Positions 5,407 through 5,725 of a stretch of DNA of 5,725 nucleotides are shown here, piece after piece. Under the pieces are notes generated by a model, which ran no database searches, was not told the origin of the DNA, and saw only the letters and a program-made list of their open reading frames with translations. Numbering within the stretch: the first letter of the stretch is position 1; every line of letters starts with the position of its first letter. The translations under genes and the position numbers were made by a program. The DNA comes from an uncultured Clostridia bacterium (GTDB lineage Bacteria > Bacillota > Clostridia > Oscillospirales > Acutalibacteraceae), in the NCBI GenBank assembly GCA_944384865.1, contig CALWVC010000095.1, positions 1-5,725 on the forward strand, given 5' to 3'.

Positions 5407-5725
5407 CATGATGCTTTAGCATGCTGTATTGCCGCGGGAAAAGCCGTCCGATATGCGTAGGGGATTCAGGCCCCAGTAAAGGAACATTCTTTTTCTCTTG
5501 AAATATTGGTTATATGATCAGATGGAAAAAGATATCCGAAACATATTTGAGATTTATGCGAAGGAAAAGGAAAACAGTATGCCGCCGGGGCATGTGCATA
5601 TTTGAGCGGGCAGATCTGCCAAGTATAGCATATGCTCTTTTATGGATATCTAAAAAAGAACAATAATATTTGAGAGATATATGAACTTAGGGAATAAACG
5701 CGGGAATGCAAATTTCTGAACAACC
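5407..5725. other. intergenic stretch, no supported gene
   Basis: It contains several short dyads: ATGCT-TT-AGCAT just after the terminator, GGGG/CCCC at 5460-5474, GGCAGATCTGCC at 5609-5620 and AGCATATGCT at 5627-5636. A plus-strand frame at 5522-5605 could encode 27 residues, MEKDIRNIFE through MPPGHVHI, with natural-looking composition but no ribosome binding site; it may be a decayed gene end. A weak promoter-like pair TTGAGC (5602-5607) and TATAGC (5624-5629) brackets the 12-bp palindrome. None of these is firm. Confidence 0.3.

Overview
The window looks like chromosomal DNA from an anaerobic, probably gut-dwelling clostridial Firmicute of the Oscillospiraceae/Ruminococcaceae type. The reasons are strong AGGAGG-type ribosome binding sites, textbook sigma-A promoters, a clostridial feoA-feoA-feoB-Cys-rich operon order, and a secreted protein ending in a dockerin, the module that plugs enzymes and surface proteins into cellulosome-like scaffolds. 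The genus assignment is inference; no rRNA or other marker gene is present.

Layout. Left arm, minus strand (1-1310): a secreted leucine-rich-repeat protein with a C-terminal dockerin (145-1086) with a near-perfect promoter (TTGACA-N17-TATACT). Beyond its stop codon is a stretch with RNA-like folding potential (1-126), preceded by an extended -10 promoter that overlaps the end of the gene; it runs off the window edge and I cannot assign it to a known RNA family. Upstream of the gene lies a short, frame-broken remnant of another dockerin (about 1163-1241), and before that a second minus-strand promoter whose spacer holds a perfect 7-3-7 palindrome. From about 1308 to 1690 I see no convincing gene.

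Right arm, plus strand (1694-5406): a ferrous iron uptake locus. It comprises two small FeoA proteins, the large GTPase/permease FeoB, and a 62-residue FeoB-associated Cys-rich membrane protein, closed by a strong rho-independent terminator. Three copies of the inverted repeat GTTAG-N6-CTAAC lie at the locus: two over the promoter and start region of the first feoA and one just before feoB. The TTAG-N6-CTAA core has the same geometry as the operators of the DtxR/IdeR/MntR family, so the natural model is metal-dependent repression at two points when iron (or manganese) is plentiful. No Fur-type box was seen.

How the parts work together: FeoB carries Fe2+ across the membrane, the FeoA proteins are SH3-like cytosolic partners, and the Cys-rich membrane peptide is a common clostridial accessory of unproven role. 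This FeoB has a roughly 110-residue, strongly acidic alanine-rich insertion in its first external loop. The dockerin gene is transcribed divergently from the iron locus and appears unrelated to it. The last 319 bases contain short palindromes and one 27-codon open frame but no supported gene.
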